A stretch of DNA of 64,000 bases from Pseudomonas sp. Irchel s3f7 (GCF_900187615.1 NZ_FYDO01000025.1:1-64000), one strand, 5' to 3'; positions 43,755 through 53,065 are shown, counted from the stretch's first letter. Numbers and translations are program-made. Notes: a model not told the origin generated them from the letters alone.

Positions 43755-44897
43755 CTACGCGTGGGCGGAATAGCGCTCGCAATGGAAATCCCGGTCGCCC
43801 AGACAGCTCTGCGCCACACGGACACGCTTGAGGTACAGGCCGACATCCAGCTCGTCGGTGACGCCAATGCCGCCGTGCATCTGCACGGCTTCGTTGGCCA
43901 CCTTGATTGCCGTGTCGCCGGCCTTCCATTTCGCCAGGCTGACCAGTCGCGCACGTGCCCCTGCGTCGTGGCCGGCGTCATCCAGAGTCGCCAACGCAGC
44001 CATCAGCGCACTACGGCTCAGCGCCAGGTCGATGTACATTTGCGCGGCACGATGTTGCAGAACCTGAAAGGTGCCAATCGGCGTGTCGAACTGCACGCGG
44101 GTCTTGAGGTACTCCAGCGTGGTTTCGAACAGTTGTTCGGCCATCCCTAACAGCTCCGCGGCGAGGCAAGTGCGGCCACGGTCCAGCACCGTTTCCAGCG
44201 CAGCCCAGCCCTCGCCCAGGGTGCCCAGCAGCGCTTCGCTGCCCAATTGCACCTGGTCCAGTTGCAGCCGTGCGCTGTTGCGCGAGTCGATCAGCGACAA
44301 GGCGCTGACGGTCAAACCCGGTGTACCGGCTGGCACCAGGAACAGGCTGATGCCGTGCGTGTCGCCCGGTTGTCCGGCGGTGCGCGCAGCTACCACGAAG
44401 GCATCTGCACCCAGCCCGTCGACCACCCAGAACTTGTCGCCGTGCAAGCGATAGCCCTGCCCCTCGGCTTTAGCCGTTAGGGCAATGCGGCTCGGGTCGT
44501 GGCGCGACTGTTCGTCCACGGCCAGGGCCAGGCGCTGTTCACCACTGATCACGGCTTGCAACCAGTGCGTCTGTTGCGCGGAGTTGCCCGCCAGAAGTAC
44601 CAGCGAACCGCCGAGGACTACGCTGGACAACAGCGGCGTTGCGGAGAGATTGCGGCCCATGGATTCGAAGATCGGCCCAAGGCCCTTGCAACCGAAATCC
44701 AGGCCGCCAAAGTCTTCCGGAAACGGAATCGCACTCCAGCCCAGATCGACCGCGCCCTGCCACAACTGCGCATCGAAACCCGCCTCAACCGCGTCATCGC
44801 GCAGTCGACGCTGGGCACTGACCGGGCTGCGCGCGGCGAGAAAATCCCGGGCACTGTCGGCCAGCAAACGTTGTTCGTCGCTATAGCGCAGGCTCAT
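43755..44897 (-). CDS. Acyl-CoA dehydrogenase, beta-type subunit
   Basis: A 380-residue acyl-CoA dehydrogenase-fold protein. The C-terminal QMHGGIGVTDELDVGLYLKR segment is present, but the following GGxxE(I/V)Q motif that closes the active site in ordinary family members is missing and the chain ends early. Steroid-specific acyl-CoA dehydrogenases are often alpha2beta2 heterotetramers with one such reduced subunit. The upstream gene, overlapping by ATGA, encodes a complete subunit and is the likely partner. Together they would introduce the side-chain double bond. Confidence 0.83.
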   Translation of the reverse strand: MSLRYSDEQRLLADSARDFLAARSPVSAQRRLRDDAVEAGFDAQLWQGAVDLGWSAIPFPEDFGGLDFGCKGLGPIFESMGRNLSATPLLSSVVLGGSLVLLAGNSAQQTHWLQAVISGEQRLALAVDEQSRHDPSRIALTAKAEGQGYRLHGDKFWVVDGLGADAFVVAARTAGQPGDTHGISLFLVPAGTPGLTVSALSLIDSRNSARLQLDQVQLGSEALLGTLGEGWAALETVLDRGRTCLAAELLGMAEQLFETTLEYLKTRVQFDTPIGTFQVLQHRAAQMYIDLALSRSALMAALATLDDAGHDAGARARLVSLAKWKAGDTAIKVANEAVQMHGGIGVTDELDVGLYLKRVRVAQSCLGDRDFHCERYSAHA

Positions 44898-46099
44898 GGG
44901 GTAACTCCTTTTTTAGCGTCGGGTAAACCCAGCACGCGCTTGGCGATGACGTTCAACTGGACCTCCGAGGACCCGCCGGAAATGGTCAGCGCATAGCTGT
45001 TCAACCAGGCGCGGGTCACCGCCAGTTGCTGCTCGCTGAATGCCGCGCTCTCCCAGCCAAAGGCATCCCCGCCCATGGCATCGAGCAGCACTTCGAATTT
45101 GTCGCGTTCCTGTTCGGTGTGCACCAGCTTCATGATCGACATCAGGCCACCGATGTCGTCGCCAGCCCGAGCCTCTTCGCCCATGCGCTGCACGGTCAGG
45201 TTGTAGGCATGCTCGTTCATCGCACAGGCCGTGGCCCGCGCCTGCAGGGCGTGCTCGCTCTGGGACCGGGGCGCCGGCACGTATTCGCGCATCAGGGCCA
45301 GCAGGTCGAAGTGCGACGGCAGGCTGAACTCGCCGAATTTCGACATCGCCTTGCGTTCGTGTTGCAACAGGTACTTGGCCAGGTTCCAGCCGCCATTCAA
45401 CGGCCCGATCAGCTGGCTCTTGGGCACTTTCACGCTGTCGAAGAACACCTGACAAAAGGCCGATTTGCCGCTGATCAAATCGATCGGCTGTGGCTTGACG
45501 CCGGGGCTGCGCATGTCCAGCACGATCAGGCTGATGCCCTGGTGTTTGGGCACGCTGAAGTCGGTGCGTACCAGGGCGTACATCCAGTCGGATTTGTCAC
45601 CGTAAGAAGTCCAGATCTTGCTGCCGTCCACCACGAAGTGATCGCCGGCATCGCGGGCGGCCATCTTCAGGCTGGCCAGATCGGAACCGGCGTTCGGCTC
45701 GGAGAAACCCTGACACCAACGCACTTCACCGCGGGCAATCGGTGGCAGTAGATCGCGTTTCTGTTCCTCGCTGCCGTAAGCCAGCAGCACTGGCCCAAGC
45801 ATCCAGATACCGAGGTTAATCTGCGGCGGCCGGCACTTGAGACGGCGCATCTCACTTTCCAGCACTGCCAGTTGTTCGTCACTTAGACCGGCGCCGCCGT
45901 ATTCCTCGGGCCACTCGGGGCAGAACCAGCGCTTGTCGCGCATGCGCTCAAACCACAAGCGTGCGTCTTCACAGGGAAACTGCGGGTTCTGGCTGCCCCA
46001 CACCACATCGCCTTCAGCCATGCCGGTGCGCATCGACAGCGGGCAGTTAGCCTCCAGCCAGGCACGGGTATCGTGCCTGAATTGCTCGATAGTGCTCAT
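44894..46099 (-). CDS. Acyl-CoA dehydrogenase, alpha-type subunit
   Basis: A 401-residue acyl-CoA dehydrogenase with a full domain set: helical N-terminal region with WPEEYGGAG near 65, the FAD-contact segment FSEPNAGSDLA near 132-142, and the C-terminal ISGGSSEVQLNVIAKRVLG motif. The chosen ATG follows GGGGA; an upstream start would begin in a poor context. It is coupled to the beta-type gene downstream (ATGA overlap). The pair is inferred to act on steroid side-chain CoA esters. Confidence 0.85.
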   Translation of the reverse strand: MSTIEQFRHDTRAWLEANCPLSMRTGMAEGDVVWGSQNPQFPCEDARLWFERMRDKRWFCPEWPEEYGGAGLSDEQLAVLESEMRRLKCRPPQINLGIWMLGPVLLAYGSEEQKRDLLPPIARGEVRWCQGFSEPNAGSDLASLKMAARDAGDHFVVDGSKIWTSYGDKSDWMYALVRTDFSVPKHQGISLIVLDMRSPGVKPQPIDLISGKSAFCQVFFDSVKVPKSQLIGPLNGGWNLAKYLLQHERKAMSKFGEFSLPSHFDLLALMREYVPAPRSQSEHALQARATACAMNEHAYNLTVQRMGEEARAGDDIGGLMSIMKLVHTEQERDKFEVLLDAMGGDAFGWESAAFSEQQLAVTRAWLNSYALTISGGSSEVQLNVIAKRVLGLPDAKKGVTP

Positions 46100-46164
46100 G
46101 AAAGTCCCCTTCGACTCGCCCCGGATTCGGGGCGGGTACGGTTTTTGTTGTTGATGGACCAACG

Positions 46165-47334
46165 TCAGCGTTGGGTGCGCGGCATGCCGAGGCCAAACTG
46201 GGCGATCAGCTCACGCTGGATTTCATTGGTGCCACCGCCAAAGGTCAGGGTCACCGAACTGCGCAACTCGTATTCCAGCTCGCCCTGCAGCAACGTCGCT
46301 GCCGAACCGCTGCGCATCGAGCCATTGGCGCCGAGGACCGCCGCGAGTTTGCGCAGGATCTCGATGGCCGATTCCGAGCCGAACACCTTGGTGGTCGAAC
46401 TCAGCGCCACGTCCATGCGCTCGTGCTCAAGGTCCGAGGCGATGCGCATGTTGATCAGGCGCATTGCCTCCAGGCGCGCATAACATTCAGCCAGCGAGCT
46501 GCGCACCCAGGCCTTGTCCATCGCCCGACGCCCCTGCTCGTCGCTGGCCCGCGCCCACAGATAAACCCGGCGAAAAAGCGCCACTACCTTGTCCGACCAG
46601 GTACCCAGGCCGAGTCGCTCGTGGTTCAGTTGCGAGGTGATCAGCTTCCAGCCACCGTTCAACTCACCGACCAGCATCTCGTTGGGCACCCGTACGTTGT
46701 CGTAATAAGTGGCCGTGGTCGGAATGCTGGTGGTGGGGATCAAGGTGTGAGAGAAGCCCGGCGTCGTGGTGTCGACGATCAGCAGCGAAATGCCTTTGTG
46801 CCGTGCCTGGGTCGGGTCGGTGCGGGCCGCCAGCCAGACGAAGTCGGCCGATTCGGCCCCAGACGTCCACAGCTTGTTGCCATTGACCACAAAGCCCTGG
46901 TCATCCTGACGGGCACTGGTTTTCAGTACCGCCAGGTCACTGCCGGCCTCCGGTTCCGAGTAGCCGATGGCGAACATGATTTCGCCTGCGGCAATGCCGG
47001 GCAGGAAGCGTTCTTTCTGCAACTCGCTGCCGTGGGTCATCAAGGCCGGGCCCACGGTACTGATGGTCACGAACGGCAGCGGCGCGCCGGCGATGTTGGC
47101 TTCTTCGAAGAAGATCAACTGTTCGGTGGCGGCGTAACCCTGGCCGCCATGGGCCTTGGGCCAGCCGACCGCGAGCCAGCCGTCGCGACCCATCTGGCGG
47201 ATGGTCTGGCGAAACAGCTCGCCGCCTTCCTTGCCACGCAACTGCTCGCGCATGTCCGGGGTCATCAGGGCCTGGAAATAGTCCCGCACCTTGTGGCGCA
47301 GGGCATGTTGTTCGGGAGTGAGGTCGACGAACAT
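46165..47334 (-). CDS. Acyl-CoA dehydrogenase, second alpha-type subunit
   Basis: A 389-residue member with GYSEPEAGSDLAVLKTSA near 123-140 and the closing motif TFGGGTNEIQREL near 367-379, so it looks like a complete FAD subunit. GGAG precedes the ATG. The reduced beta-type partner is most likely the protein at 48932-50065 in the same operon, giving two alpha/beta pairs for two side-chain rounds. Assignment of partners is inference from C-terminal motifs and gene order. Confidence 0.84.
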   Translation of the reverse strand: MFVDLTPEQHALRHKVRDYFQALMTPDMREQLRGKEGGELFRQTIRQMGRDGWLAVGWPKAHGGQGYAATEQLIFFEEANIAGAPLPFVTISTVGPALMTHGSELQKERFLPGIAAGEIMFAIGYSEPEAGSDLAVLKTSARQDDQGFVVNGNKLWTSGAESADFVWLAARTDPTQARHKGISLLIVDTTTPGFSHTLIPTTSIPTTATYYDNVRVPNEMLVGELNGGWKLITSQLNHERLGLGTWSDKVVALFRRVYLWARASDEQGRRAMDKAWVRSSLAECYARLEAMRLINMRIASDLEHERMDVALSSTTKVFGSESAIEILRKLAAVLGANGSMRSGSAATLLQGELEYELRSSVTLTFGGGTNEIQRELIAQFGLGMPRTQR

Positions 47335-47344
47335 CTGGTGCTCC

Positions 47345-48523
47345 TTACGCTGCGCCGAGAATCAGGCCGCTGGTGGGTACGCCGGTGCCGGCGGTGACCA
47401 GCACGTTCTGCACATCCGCCACTTGGTTGACCGCCGTGCCACGTACCTGGCGCACGGCTTCGGCGATGCCGTTCATGCCGTGGATATAGGCCTCGCCCAG
47501 TTGTCCACCGTGGGTGTTGATCGGCAGTTTTCCGCCACGGGCGTGGTGCCCGGCGCGGATGAATTCCTTGGCTTCGCCGCGTTTGACGAAGCCGAACTCT
47601 TCCAGCTGCGGCAGCACGAACGGGGTGAAGTGGTCGTAGATCACAGCCGTCTGGAACGCGTCCGGGCCCAGGCCCGACTGGCGATACAGTTCACGGGCGA
47701 CCACGCCCATCTCCGGCAACCCGGTGATGTCGTCGCGGTAGAACGACGTCATGCTCTGCTGGCCGTGGCTGATGCCTTGAGAGCCGGCCTTGATGGTCAC
47801 CGGTTTCTGCCGCAGGTCACGGGCACGCTCGGCCGAGGTGATGACCATCGCCACGGCGCCATCGGATTCCTGGCAGCAATCGAGCAAGTGCAGCGGCTCG
47901 CAGATCCAGCGCGAGGCCTGGTGTTCTTCCAGGGTGATCGGCTTGCCGTGGAAAAACGCCTTGGGGTTGGTCGCGGCAAAATCCCGCGCCGCCACCGCTA
48001 TTCGGCCGAAGTCTTCACTGGTGGCGCCGTAGGTGTGCATGTAGCGCTGGGCAAACATCCCGACCCAGGCGGCCGGTGTATGGAAGCCGTGGGGCATGTA
48101 CCAGCCGTAGTTGACGTTGTCGAAAGTCGGCGCCGAAGCGAAGCCGTAGCTGCCGGTACCGAAGCGATACCAGGAACGCTCGTTCATCGCCCGATAGACC
48201 ACCACCACTTTCGCCATCCCGGTAGCCACCGCCATCGCCGCGTGCATCACCGGCCCACAGGCCGCACCGCCGCCGTGGGGCACTTGCGAGAAAAACTTCA
48301 CGTCTTTGCAACCGAGCAAACGGGCGATTTCGTACTCCGGGACCTTGTCCACCGAGTAGGAGCTGAAACCCTCGACCTCGGATGGATCGATGCCGGCGTC
48401 CTTGAGCGCACTCAAGGTGGCCTCCAGCGCCAGGCGCAATTCAGTGCGTCCGGAGTTTTTGGAAAATTCGGTCGCGCCCAGACCAACGATCGCGGCACGC
48501 CCGGAAATCGATGAATCAGTCAT
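47345..48523 (-). CDS. Ltp2-type side-chain aldolase, operon II
   Basis: A 392-residue thiolase-fold protein of the Ltp2 class. Tyr296 (YDHFTPFVLPQLEEFGF) and Tyr346 (GGQLGEAYIHG) are 50 residues apart, the same spacing as the two catalytic tyrosines described for Ltp2 aldolase. It should cleave a steroid beta-hydroxyacyl-CoA to propionyl- or acetyl-CoA and a ketone or aldehyde. Neighbouring ChsH1-like and ChsH2-like genes complete the hydratase-aldolase set. GGAGAG before the ATG fixes the start seven codons into a longer frame. Confidence 0.87.
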   Translation of the reverse strand: MTDSSISGRAAIVGLGATEFSKNSGRTELRLALEATLSALKDAGIDPSEVEGFSSYSVDKVPEYEIARLLGCKDVKFFSQVPHGGGAACGPVMHAAMAVATGMAKVVVVYRAMNERSWYRFGTGSYGFASAPTFDNVNYGWYMPHGFHTPAAWVGMFAQRYMHTYGATSEDFGRIAVAARDFAATNPKAFFHGKPITLEEHQASRWICEPLHLLDCCQESDGAVAMVITSAERARDLRQKPVTIKAGSQGISHGQQSMTSFYRDDITGLPEMGVVARELYRQSGLGPDAFQTAVIYDHFTPFVLPQLEEFGFVKRGEAKEFIRAGHHARGGKLPINTHGGQLGEAYIHGMNGIAEAVRQVRGTAVNQVADVQNVLVTAGTGVPTSGLILGAA

Positions 48524-48540
48524 CTGTGTCTCTCCGGCTG

Positions 48541-48960
48541 TCAAGGCAGGACCAGCGCGACCGTGCCGGTCACGTGGTTGCCCATGGAATTTTTGCCGCT
48601 CAAGGTGATTTCCACCGAACGGGTGTCCGCATCAACGCCAGTGACGCTGCCATTGAAGGTCATGCAGTCACCGGGATAGTTCGGCGCGCCGAGCTTGATT
48701 TTCAGCGCGGTGAACTGTGCCAGCGGCCCGCTCCACTGCTCGATGAACCGCTGCACCAGCCCGTTGGTGGTGAGGATGTTCATGAACACATGGGGCGAAC
48801 CCAGGGCACGGGCCGCTTCCGCGTCGTGGTGACCGGGGAAGTAGTCACGGGTGGCAATCGCGCCGCCGTTGATCAGGGTCACCGTGATCGGCACGGCAAG
48901 TTCCGGCAGTACTTCGCCGGGTTGCACGTCTTCAAAGCGCTTGGTGTTCTTCGAGGTCAT
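48541..48960 (-). CDS. ChsH1-like MaoC hydratase subunit
   Basis: A 139-residue single hot-dog domain. RDYFPGHHDAEAARALGSPHVFMNILTTNGL near 40-70 resembles ChsH1, which pairs with ChsH2 to hydrate the steroid enoyl-CoA. It overlaps the upstream acyl-CoA dehydrogenase gene by 29 bases. GGATGGAAAT precedes the ATG. A longer frame to 49050 would overlap further and has no ribosome site. Confidence 0.8.
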   Translation of the reverse strand: MTSKNTKRFEDVQPGEVLPELAVPITVTLINGGAIATRDYFPGHHDAEAARALGSPHVFMNILTTNGLVQRFIEQWSGPLAQFTALKIKLGAPNYPGDCMTFNGSVTGVDADTRSVEITLSGKNSMGNHVTGTVALVLP

Positions 48961-50065
48961 ATTTCCATCCCAGCTTGTCGTTATCGTTGAGCCAGTCGCC
49001 CAGGCGTTCCAGGCTTGCTGCCGAGCCACCCAAGGCAAGGCACAGGCCACGGCTCCAGTAGAGAAAACGGTGGATCGGGTAGGTCAAGTCGACACCGATG
49101 CCACCATGCACGTGCTGTGCGACATGGCCGATGCGATGCCCTGCTTCGCAGGCAATCCAGGCGGTAGCCAGGGCTTCGCTGGGCGACGGCAAACCGGCAT
49201 CGATGCGGTAAGCCAGTTGCCACAGCACGGTGCGCAAGCTTTCGACGGCGATATGGGTGTCAGCCATGCTCATCTGCACCGCCTGGAAGCTGCCGATGCT
49301 GCGCTCGAACTGTCGACGTTCGCTGACGTAGGCCACGGTGCGGCGGATCTGCTCTTCGCTGACCCCCAGTTGCAAGGCTGCCAATGCCGCTGTGCAGCGC
49401 AGTTCCAGCCAAGCGACGGCCTCAATCGGCAACAGCGCGGCGGCGTTCACGGTCAAGCCGTGAATGTGCAGGTCGGCCACCGCCTCGCCGTGGGTCAACA
49501 CTGCCGACACCCGTTGAACCTCGGGCGCCGCCAGATCGAGCAGCAGCAAGCGCGGCTGGCCCTCGGCCTGCACCAGCACCAGTGCGGCGCTGGCCAAATC
49601 ACCCTGGGACAAGGCTGCGACCCGGCCATTTATTGACCAGCCCCCGGCATTCGCTTGCGCCTGCAATTCAATGCCCCGGGCACTGCTCAAGCCGTCGATG
49701 GACAGGCTCAGCAGCGCCTCGCCGGACGCCGCCTTGGCAACCCAGCCCGCACTGTCGCCAGCGTCGAAACGGGCCAGGGTCGCGGCAGCCAATTGATGGC
49801 GCCACAACGGCACCTGGGCCAGGGCCTTGCCCTGGGCTTGCAGCACCAGCATCAGTTCGGTCATGCCCAGACCGCTGCCGCCGTGTTCTTCGGGAATAGC
49901 CAGGGCATGCAGCCCGGTCTCGATACACAGCGCCCACAGCGGCGCCATCATCGGCTCGCCGCTGGTGTCCCACTGGCGCATGTAGTCGTCATGACAATGG
50001 TCGACAAACAAGCCGTCAGCCATCTGCGCAATGGCGCGCTGGTCTTCGCTCAATTCGAAATCCAT
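48932..50065 (-). CDS. Acyl-CoA dehydrogenase, second beta-type subunit
   Basis: A 377-residue acyl-CoA dehydrogenase-fold protein. QHVHGGIGVDLTYPIHRFLYWSRG near 315-338 is recognisable, but the closing GGxxE motif is absent: the end reads ALGGSAASLERLGDWL. The mid-domain FAD motif is also degenerate. It is therefore probably the non-catalytic or FAD-sharing partner of an alpha-type subunit, most likely 46165-47334. GGAGCCACC precedes the ATG. Confidence 0.82.
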   Translation of the reverse strand: MDFELSEDQRAIAQMADGLFVDHCHDDYMRQWDTSGEPMMAPLWALCIETGLHALAIPEEHGGSGLGMTELMLVLQAQGKALAQVPLWRHQLAAATLARFDAGDSAGWVAKAASGEALLSLSIDGLSSARGIELQAQANAGGWSINGRVAALSQGDLASAALVLVQAEGQPRLLLLDLAAPEVQRVSAVLTHGEAVADLHIHGLTVNAAALLPIEAVAWLELRCTAALAALQLGVSEEQIRRTVAYVSERRQFERSIGSFQAVQMSMADTHIAVESLRTVLWQLAYRIDAGLPSPSEALATAWIACEAGHRIGHVAQHVHGGIGVDLTYPIHRFLYWSRGLCLALGGSAASLERLGDWLNDNDKLGWKYDLEEHQAL

Positions 50066-50073
50066 GGTGGCTC

Positions 50074-51042
50074 CTATGCCTCTACCGGCCGGAACAACGG
50101 CAGGGTCAGCTGGTCATCGAAGGTCTGGAACTCGACCTGAAAACGCTGGCCGATCTGCAATTGCTCACGCTCGATGCCGACCAGGCCGGCGATCAGGCGC
50201 ACGCCCTCTTCCAGTTCGATCAGGCCAATCGGGTTGGGGTAATCGAATGGCGGCACTTCGGGGTAGTGCATCACCACGAACGAATACAACTGGGCGCGGC
50301 CACTGGCCTGCACGGTGTCCCAGTCGAAGCTGTGACATTCGATGCACACCGGTGCCGGTGGATGGCGCAGGGTCTGGCAGGCGGTGCAGCGCTGGATCAG
50401 CAACTGGCCCTGCTCGCAGCCTTCCCAAAAGAAGCGGGTGTCGTCGCTGATGCCCGGCAGCGGGCGCTTGGCCTTGACCGGTGCCGACTCAACCTTGGCT
50501 GGCGCCTGGGCATTGGCCGCGCGGAACTTGAAGACGCGAAACAGCAACTCGCCCACCGGCTCGTCGCCACCGGCTTTTTCGACGAAGTGGCTCATCACCA
50601 GGGTGACAAAAAAACCAGTGCCCAGGGCGGTGGTTTTTTCATCGCCCACCGCATCCAGGCGCGTGGTGTAGTAGAGCTTTTCCCCCAGGCGCACCGGACG
50701 GGTGAAGGTCAGTTCAGAGTTCACCGCCACGGTCGAGGCGTAGCCGTAGGCTTCCATTTCCTTGAGCACCTCGTACGGGTTCTCGTCGGTGGAGCCAGGC
50801 GGATAGTTGTTGGCGTGCAGGCCTTCCATGGTCCACACCTGCAACATCGCCGGTGGAGCGATCAGGCCCTCATACCGGGTGCCCTGGGCAAACGCCGGGT
50901 CGGTGTAGAGCGGGTTGTCCACGCCCATGACTTCGCACCACTGGCGAATCATCGGGGCATTGACCTCGTCCCAGGCATACACGCGGCCGTATTGGCGCCC
51001 CACCAGGGCGCGCACATTGGATAGCAATTGTGGATCAGCCAA
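50074..51042 (-). CDS. ChsH2-like MaoC plus DUF35 protein
   Basis: A 322-residue protein with the ChsH2 layout: MaoC domain first (about 1-180), then a DUF35 zinc ribbon (Cys219, Cys222, Cys233, Cys236) and OB-fold. In mycobacteria ChsH1-ChsH2 hydrates the side-chain enoyl-CoA and the DUF35 part docks the Ltp2 aldolase; both partners are encoded in this operon. The best start is TTG, six bases after AAGGAG; an upstream GTG overlaps that site. The opposite domain order is found at 18855-19805. Confidence 0.83.
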   Translation of the reverse strand: MADPQLLSNVRALVGRQYGRVYAWDEVNAPMIRQWCEVMGVDNPLYTDPAFAQGTRYEGLIAPPAMLQVWTMEGLHANNYPPGSTDENPYEVLKEMEAYGYASTVAVNSELTFTRPVRLGEKLYYTTRLDAVGDEKTTALGTGFFVTLVMSHFVEKAGGDEPVGELLFRVFKFRAANAQAPAKVESAPVKAKRPLPGISDDTRFFWEGCEQGQLLIQRCTACQTLRHPPAPVCIECHSFDWDTVQASGRAQLYSFVVMHYPEVPPFDYPNPIGLIELEEGVRLIAGLVGIEREQLQIGQRFQVEFQTFDDQLTLPLFRPVEA

Positions 51043-51098
51043 AGTCGTCTCCTTCACATTGAAGGCGGCCACCGAACCCGGTCGCCGCAATAGGTCGA

Positions 51099-51884
51099 TC
51101 AGGTGGGCAGAACCTGCGCAGCACCGAGAAATGCCGGGCGTTCACCACCGCCGTGCAGCAACAGGTTGCAACCGCTGGCGTAGCTGGCCAGCGGAGATGC
51201 GATGTAAAGGCAGGCGTTGGCGATGTCTTCGGCCACCGCCATACGAGCGGCCGGGATGCCGGCAGCCACGGCAGCGATACCGGCCTCGGAGCCGTAATGC
51301 AGATGCGCCTGCTCGGTCAGCACCAGCCCCGGGCTGACCGTGACCACCCGCACCTTGGGGCCCCACTCCACCGCCAGCGATTGCACCAACGCCAGCACCC
51401 CGGCCTTGGCCGCGCCGTAAGCGGCGGTGCCTGGCGAAGAACGTAGTGCACTGATGCTGCCGATAAAGACGATGCAACCACCCTGCGCCTGTACCTGCAT
51501 CAGCCGGTTGGCGTGCTGGGCGACATTGAGCGGCGCGATCAGGTTCAGCCCGATGATGCTTTCGTGGAACCTGGGCGAGGCCGTGGCCGCTTCGGCGGAC
51601 GGACTGCCGCCGGCGTTGTTGATCACCACGTCGAGGCGCCCGAAGTCGCGCTCGATGCTGGCGAACAGGCGTTGCAGGGAGTCGTGGTCACGCACATCGG
51701 CGGCAATGAAGCTCGCACGCTTGCCACCCACTGTCGGCACCTGCTCAGGCTCGCGCCGGGCACAGACGATCACCCTCGCGTTGGCAGCGAGGAACCCCCG
51801 TGCGATACCCGCGCCGATGCCCTTGGTGCCACCGGTGACCAGCACCACTTTGCCGCTGTAATCAAGACCCGAATGCAGCTCCAT
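51099..51884 (-). CDS. Short-chain dehydrogenase, first gene of operon II
   Basis: A 261-residue FabG-like SDR with TGGTKGIG near 17-24, NNAGG at 89-93, and Ser143, Tyr156 and Lys160. It probably oxidises a side-chain beta-hydroxyacyl-CoA or a ring alcohol. Two adjacent ATG codons follow AAGGAG; the second has the better spacing. The operator at 51943, 58 bp upstream, can serve this operon because its core is symmetric. Confidence 0.76.
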   Translation of the reverse strand: MELHSGLDYSGKVVLVTGGTKGIGAGIARGFLAANARVIVCARREPEQVPTVGGKRASFIAADVRDHDSLQRLFASIERDFGRLDVVINNAGGSPSAEAATASPRFHESIIGLNLIAPLNVAQHANRLMQVQAQGGCIVFIGSISALRSSPGTAAYGAAKAGVLALVQSLAVEWGPKVRVVTVSPGLVLTEQAHLHYGSEAGIAAVAAGIPAARMAVAEDIANACLYIASPLASYASGCNLLLHGGGERPAFLGAAQVLPT

Positions 51885-51942
51885 CATGTGCTCCTTTCTC
51901 TACTGACAAGGGTCACTCTAGGGACGAACCTCGGGTCAAACT

Positions 51943-51960
51943 ACGTCTGAACGGACGATG
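51943..51960. promoter_or_regulatory. Symmetric island operator in divergent promoter
   Basis: ACGTC-TGAACG-GACGATG. The core CGTC-N6-GACG is a perfect dyad. It lies 66 bp before the enoyl-CoA hydratase start on plus and 58 bp before the operon II start on minus, so one site could activate both directions. TGAACGGACGATGA is shared with the sites at 27042 and 28955. Confidence 0.7.
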
Positions 51961-52026
51961 AAAATTAAACCTCGCGAACAGGACACTGGTGGTCATTCAC
52001 ACGTTTTCTGGTCTTTGAGGATGCCC

Positions 52027-52812
52027 ATGTCCGACCCATCCGTTGCACCGGTTCTGCTCGAACGCCCACTGCCCGGCGTGGCCCTGCTGCGGCTCAACCG
52101 CCCGCAGGCGACCAATGCCTTGAGTCTGGAATTGCAGGCGCTGCTGTCGCGGTATTTCAGTGAACTGGCGATTGATCCCGAGGTGCGTTGCATCGTGCTG
52201 ACGGGCGGTGACAAGGTGTTCGCGGCGGGTGGCGACATCAACAGCATGGCCGGGGTCGGCGCCATCGATATCTACAAACGCCACACCGAGCGGGTCTGGG
52301 GGCCGATCCAGCATTGTCCGAAACCGGTGATCGCGGCGGTCTGCGGTTACGCCTATGGCGGAGGTTGCGAGCTGGCGATGCACGCCGACCTGATCGTCGC
52401 CGGGCGCAGCGCACGCTTCTGCCAACCGGAAATCCGCATTGGCATCATGCCCGGCATCGGTGGCACCCAGCGGCTGGTGCGCGCGGTGGGCAAGGTCAAG
52501 GCGATGCGCATGGCGCTCACTGGGCAACCGATCAGCGCCGAGGAAGCCTGGGTGGCAGGTTTGGTCAGTGATCTGGTGGACGATGACCAGGTGCAGGCCC
52601 ACGCCCTGGAACTGGCGCGCGTCATCGCGGCGATGCCGGCATTGGCCGCCGAGCAGATCAAGGAAGTGATCCTGGCAGGCATGGACGCCCCGCTGGAAAC
52701 CGGCCTGGCCCTGGAGCGAAAAGCCAATGCCCTGCTGTTCGCCTCACGGGACCAGAAAGAAGGCATGCAGGCGTTCATCGACAAACGCCCGGCGCAATTC
52801 GAGGGGTACTAG
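52027..52812 (+). CDS. Enoyl-CoA hydratase/isomerase family protein
   Basis: A 261-residue crotonase-fold enzyme. The oxyanion segment AAGGDINSM is near 67-74, and both catalytic glutamates of true hydratases are present: Glu115 in GGGCELAM and Glu135 in QPEIRIGIMPGIGGTQRL. It should hydrate an enoyl-CoA, perhaps of the side chain or of the C/D-ring acids. The start ATG is the second of two close ATGs because GAGG is too near the first. It is the only crotonase-type hydratase in the window. Confidence 0.86.
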   Translation: MSDPSVAPVLLERPLPGVALLRLNRPQATNALSLELQALLSRYFSELAIDPEVRCIVLTGGDKVFAAGGDINSMAGVGAIDIYKRHTERVWGPIQHCPKPVIAAVCGYAYGGGCELAMHADLIVAGRSARFCQPEIRIGIMPGIGGTQRLVRAVGKVKAMRMALTGQPISAEEAWVAGLVSDLVDDDQVQAHALELARVIAAMPALAAEQIKEVILAGMDAPLETGLALERKANALLFASRDQKEGMQAFIDKRPAQFEGY

Positions 52813-52836
52813 GCGTTCGTCAACCAAGACGCATAC

Positions 52837-53008
52837 CTGTAGGAGCTGGCTTGCCAGCGAAGGCGGCCTGCCGGCCGTTCTGACCGGTAGTTCATGCGCA
52901 CTCCTTGTAGGAGCGAGCCTGCTCGCGATGGACTAAAACGATGATGCGTGCTGTCTGAATGAACCCATTGTCAGGAAGTTTTTCGCGAGCAAGCTCGCTC
53001 CTACAGGG
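52837..53008. repeat. REP singlet plus REPIN
   Basis: A single CTGTAGGAGCTGGCTTGCCA core (52837-52868) is followed by a REPIN of the GCGAGCCTGCTCGCGA type (52903-53008). They occupy most of the 253-base gap between the convergent hydratase and HSDH-like genes. Confidence 0.85.
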
Positions 53009-53065
53009 GATCGGGGACACCCGCAAAATCAGTGTCGACTGGAAGGCCGCCTTCGCGGGCAAGGG

